From Aeromonas sanarellii (GTDB lineage: Bacteria > Pseudomonadota > Gammaproteobacteria > Enterobacterales > Aeromonadaceae), in the NCBI RefSeq assembly GCF_000820085.1, contig NZ_CDBN01000092.1, positions 1 to 64,000 on the forward strand: a stretch of DNA of 64,000 bases. The letters run 5' to 3'. The notes below the pieces were generated by a model. The model did not search any database and was not told the DNA's origin. It saw only the letters and a list, made by a program, of their open reading frames with translations. A program made the translations under genes and the position numbers. This document shows, piece after piece, positions 61,806 to 64,000 of this stretch; position 1 is the stretch's first letter, and each line of letters opens with the position of its first letter.

Positions 61806-62933
61806 TCACGTGGAACGACGCCAGCCGCAGATCAATGCCAGCAGACCGCAGCCGCCGAGCAGCAGGCCAAGATCCTGCAACAGGGCGGCGATGGCCAACC
61901 CCAGACCGAGCATCAGATAGTAGCCGAGCCCGAACAGGGCGCCGGCACTGCCCGCCACCTCCCGATAGGCCAGCAGCGCCTGGCTCAGCACATTGGGGAT
62001 CGCCAGCCCGAAGGCCACCACCACCCCCATCATGGGCAACAGGAACCAGAGGCCGCCCTGACTGAGCCACACCCAGGCCCCGCAGATGAGTGCCAGGCCG
62101 CAGGCCAGCCGAACCACTGAGGCCGGCGGCCAACCAAGCCCCAGCAGCCGCTGGTTCAGGAGGCTGCCCCCCAGGGTCGCCAGAGCAAGCAGGATCCCTG
62201 TGTAACCAAACTCGCCCGCACTCAACCCCAACCCGGCAAACAGGAAGGGCGCCAGGCTGTAGTAACCGAACAGCATGGTGTTGAACAGGGCCACCAGAGC
62301 GGCGCTGCGCCACAAGCCCGGGTCACGGGCCATCCGGCATGCCAGCGGCCAGAGGGCTATCTGTTGCGTGATGGCTGGGCGGGTCTCCGGCAGTTGCCAG
62401 CAGGCCACCAACAGCAATCCGGCGGCCAACACCAGCAGGGCGCCGAACACCCCGAGATAGCCGAACCAGCTCACCAGCTGGCCGCCGCTCACCAACCCCA
62501 GCACCGGGCTCAGGGAGAGCGCTATGCCCATCACCGAGAAGACCCGCGCCAGCTCGCTGCCCCGATAGCTGTCGCGCAGCATGGTCTGGGTCACCACGGA
62601 GCCCACGGCGGCGCCGAAGGCCGCGATAATCCGGGCCAGCAGCAGAGTTTCAAATTGAGTGGCCAGCAGCGCCAGCAGGGTGCCGGTGCCATAGGTAAAT
62701 AACCCCGCCAGCATGGCGGGGCGCCGCCCGATCAGATCGCACAGCCGGCCCCAGCAGACCACACCCGCCGCAAACGCCAGAAAATAGACCGACAGGGTCT
62801 GGGACGCCTGCCCCTCGCTCACCCGAAACTCAGTGGCGATATGGGTCAGCACCGGGCTGTAGATGGTCTCCACTATCTGGGGAAACATCATCAATCCGAC
62901 CACCAGCCAGCGCGGTGGCAACCTGTTGTTCAT
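61806..62933 (-). CDS. Bcr/CflA-type MFS drug transporter
   Basis: A 375-residue, 12-helix major facilitator of the DHA1 drug:proton antiporter group. It has the motif A-like GRLCDLIGRRPAMLAGL between helices 2 and 3 and SLSPVLGLVSGGQL in helix 5 (antiporter motif C). The start at 62933 has AGGAGG upstream. It is divergent from an AraC-family gene 92 bases away, which is the likely regulator. The substrate is unknown. Confidence 0.88.
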   Translation of the reverse strand: MNNRLPPRWLVVGLMMFPQIVETIYSPVLTHIATEFRVSEGQASQTLSVYFLAFAAGVVCWGRLCDLIGRRPAMLAGLFTYGTGTLLALLATQFETLLLARIIAAFGAAVGSVVTQTMLRDSYRGSELARVFSVMGIALSLSPVLGLVSGGQLVSWFGYLGVFGALLVLAAGLLLVACWQLPETRPAITQQIALWPLACRMARDPGLWRSAALVALFNTMLFGYYSLAPFLFAGLGLSAGEFGYTGILLALATLGGSLLNQRLLGLGWPPASVVRLACGLALICGAWVWLSQGGLWFLLPMMGVVVAFGLAIPNVLSQALLAYREVAGSAGALFGLGYYLMLGLGLAIAALLQDLGLLLGGCGLLALICGWRRST

Positions 62934-62979
62934 GACACACCTCCTTCACAAGAGGTCGCCATTCTAGAGAGGGATAACA

Positions 62980-63024
62980 TGTCCGATTACAATAAGGCGG
63001 ACTATAAACAGCAAGAATCGGACA
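62980..63024. promoter_or_regulatory. Candidate AraC-type operator
   Basis: TGTCCGATT (62980-62988) and its exact complement AATCGGACA (63016-63024) form a nine-base inverted repeat 27 bases apart between the divergent MFS and AraC genes. A related half (GGCGGACTA, about 62998-63003) lies between them. The right arm ends one base before the AraC start codon, fitting autorepression. Confidence 0.6.
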
Positions 63025-63025
63025 C

Positions 63026-63850
63026 ATGGCCTTTATTCTTCCCGATCACCCCTTTGATCCGGACCAGCACGACGGCAGCGCCATCGGTATTGCCGCCGCC
63101 CTCGGCTGGCACGACTCCGGCCGCCATCAGCACCAGCGCCACCAGCTGCTGTTCGCCCAGGCAGGCTGCATGACCATAGAGCTGGACGATCAGGTCTGCC
63201 TGCTGCCGCCGACGCGAGCGGCCTGGCTGCCAGCGGGTCTGCCCCACCGGGTGTTGATGCGCGGGGTAGTGGCCTATCGCTCCCTCTACTTCCAGCCGGA
63301 GCCCGCGTTGCCAAACGAGATGGCGGTGCTGGCGGTCAACCCGCTGCTGCGGGAGATCATCGAGCGGATGGCGCTCTGGCCCTGGGACAAGCCAGCGGCG
63401 GAGCAGCATTGCACGCTGGCGCTGTTGCAGGAGGAGTTGGCGCAAGCGCCGCGGGAATCCTGGCAGTTGCCGTTGCCGTCAGACGGGCGTCTGACCGGCT
63501 GGCTGCAGGAGATAAAGCGGTGTGACACCCTGCCCGATCGGCTCAACCGGCTGGCCGAACGGGTGGGTGCCAGTGACAAGACCATAGGTCGCATCTTCAT
63601 GCGGGAGACCGGCATGAGCTACCAGGCCTGGCGCCAGCAGTGGCGGCTGTTGCGGGCCATGGAACTGCTGGCCGATGCCGAGCCCATCAGCCGGGTGGCG
63701 GCTGCCCTGGAGTTTGCCAGCGACAGCGCCTTCATCAGCTTCTTCAGGCAGCACACGGGGCAGACCCCCTTGCGCTACCTCAACTCTCGGGGTGAGTCGC
63801 ATCGGCCGAGCTCGCCTCCACCACCAGGGTCTCCAGGGCCAGCGGCTTGA
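63026..63850 (+). CDS. AraC-family transcriptional regulator
   Basis: A 274-residue regulator with an N-terminal cupin-like sensor (HQHQRHQLLFAQAGCMTIE) and a C-terminal double helix-turn-helix (about 160-255; RVGASDKTIGRIFMRETGMSYQAWRQQWRL). It resembles the NimR branch that controls a divergent MFS exporter gene. The start lacks a strong ribosome site. The last 24 codons overlap the convergent gene at the right edge. Confidence 0.87.
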   Translation: MAFILPDHPFDPDQHDGSAIGIAAALGWHDSGRHQHQRHQLLFAQAGCMTIELDDQVCLLPPTRAAWLPAGLPHRVLMRGVVAYRSLYFQPEPALPNEMAVLAVNPLLREIIERMALWPWDKPAAEQHCTLALLQEELAQAPRESWQLPLPSDGRLTGWLQEIKRCDTLPDRLNRLAERVGASDKTIGRIFMRETGMSYQAWRQQWRLLRAMELLADAEPISRVAAALEFASDSAFISFFRQHTGQTPLRYLNSRGESHRPSSPPPPGSPGPAA

Positions 63851-64000
63851 GGTTGTGGATGGCCTCTGCCACTACGTCATGGGATGCCTGCTGCTGCAGG
63901 GCCAGCACCTCCTGCTGCAACCCGGCGCTGTCCAGTTCGGGTCTGGGGTTCTCGGCGGCCATGGCATTCAGGCTCAGGCTGCTGGCAATCAGGGTAGCGA
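63780..64000 (-). CDS. Partial exported protein (5' end off the window)
   Basis: An open frame runs off the right edge. The visible part starts inside a signal peptide (ATLIASSLSLNAMA), then gives about 60 residues, acidic and helical (LQQEVLALQQQASHDVVAEAIHNLK), to a stop at 63780. It is probably a small periplasmic protein. No family is recognised. An internal ATG at 63962 exists, but the in-frame hydrophobic codons upstream make it unlikely to be the start. Confidence 0.6.
   Translation of the reverse strand, partial: ATLIASSLSLNAMAAENPRPELDSAGLQQEVLALQQQASHDVVAEAIHNLKPLALETLVVEASSADATHPES

Overview
The window looks like chromosomal DNA of an Aeromonas-type gammaproteobacterium. It is GC-rich, mostly single-copy housekeeping DNA, with gene neighbourhoods known from enteric bacteria: btuB-murI beside an rRNA operon, purEK, gmk-rpoZ-spoT-trmH, pldB-yigL, the tRNA operon argX-hisR-leuT-proM, and kdpFABCDE. 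The species call is inferred from protein similarity remembered from the families, not from a database search. No insertion sequence, prophage, integron or CRISPR array was found.

Layout. 1-243 (minus) holds the tandem promoters and leader of an rRNA operon whose 16S gene lies off the left edge. 514-4010 carries a membrane-anchored RRM protein, murI, and btuB behind a cobalamin riboswitch. 4183-5896 is purEK with a PurR-like operator. 5915-9669 is a compact yhjX-ypdB-ypdA cluster in which the YpdB-type binding repeat lies directly before yhjX. 9838-21136 is the main accessory region: a complete Ecp (E. coli common pilus, alpha-fimbria) operon ecpABCDE, a BvgAS/EvgAS-type two-component pair divergent from it, and a diverged orphan EcpA-like pilin beyond the kinase. 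21182-28490 holds leuE, fsr, a YhiN flavoprotein, ferritin, a TPR-GGDEF protein and fabV. 28945-36028 holds uspA, a second tryptophanyl-tRNA synthetase behind a Trp-Trp leader attenuator, two EamA transporters, a degenerate GGDEF protein and the Kdo kinase gene kdkA. 36165-44858 holds a heptosyltransferase, gmk, rpoZ, spoT, trmH, pldB, yigL, a lectin-like lipoprotein and four tRNAs. 45063-49917 is a TetR-controlled RND efflux operon. 50038-64000 holds an orphan kinase, glutathione reductase, the whole kdp regulon with KdpE-type sites, and a divergent MFS/AraC pair.

Two themes stand out. First, several control circuits can be read from local DNA alone: the YpdB repeat, the trpS2 attenuator, the KdpE direct repeats, the TetR palindrome, PurR, the cobalamin riboswitch, and an internal terminator after the major pilin gene. 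Second, at least five genes (leuE, kdkA, trmH, gor, kdpE) carry a short diverged copy of their own 5' or 3' end directly next to them. Where I aligned these copies the differences are mostly synonymous, so the fragments look like remnants of displaced divergent alleles rather than freely decaying tandem duplications. This is the most unusual pattern in the window.
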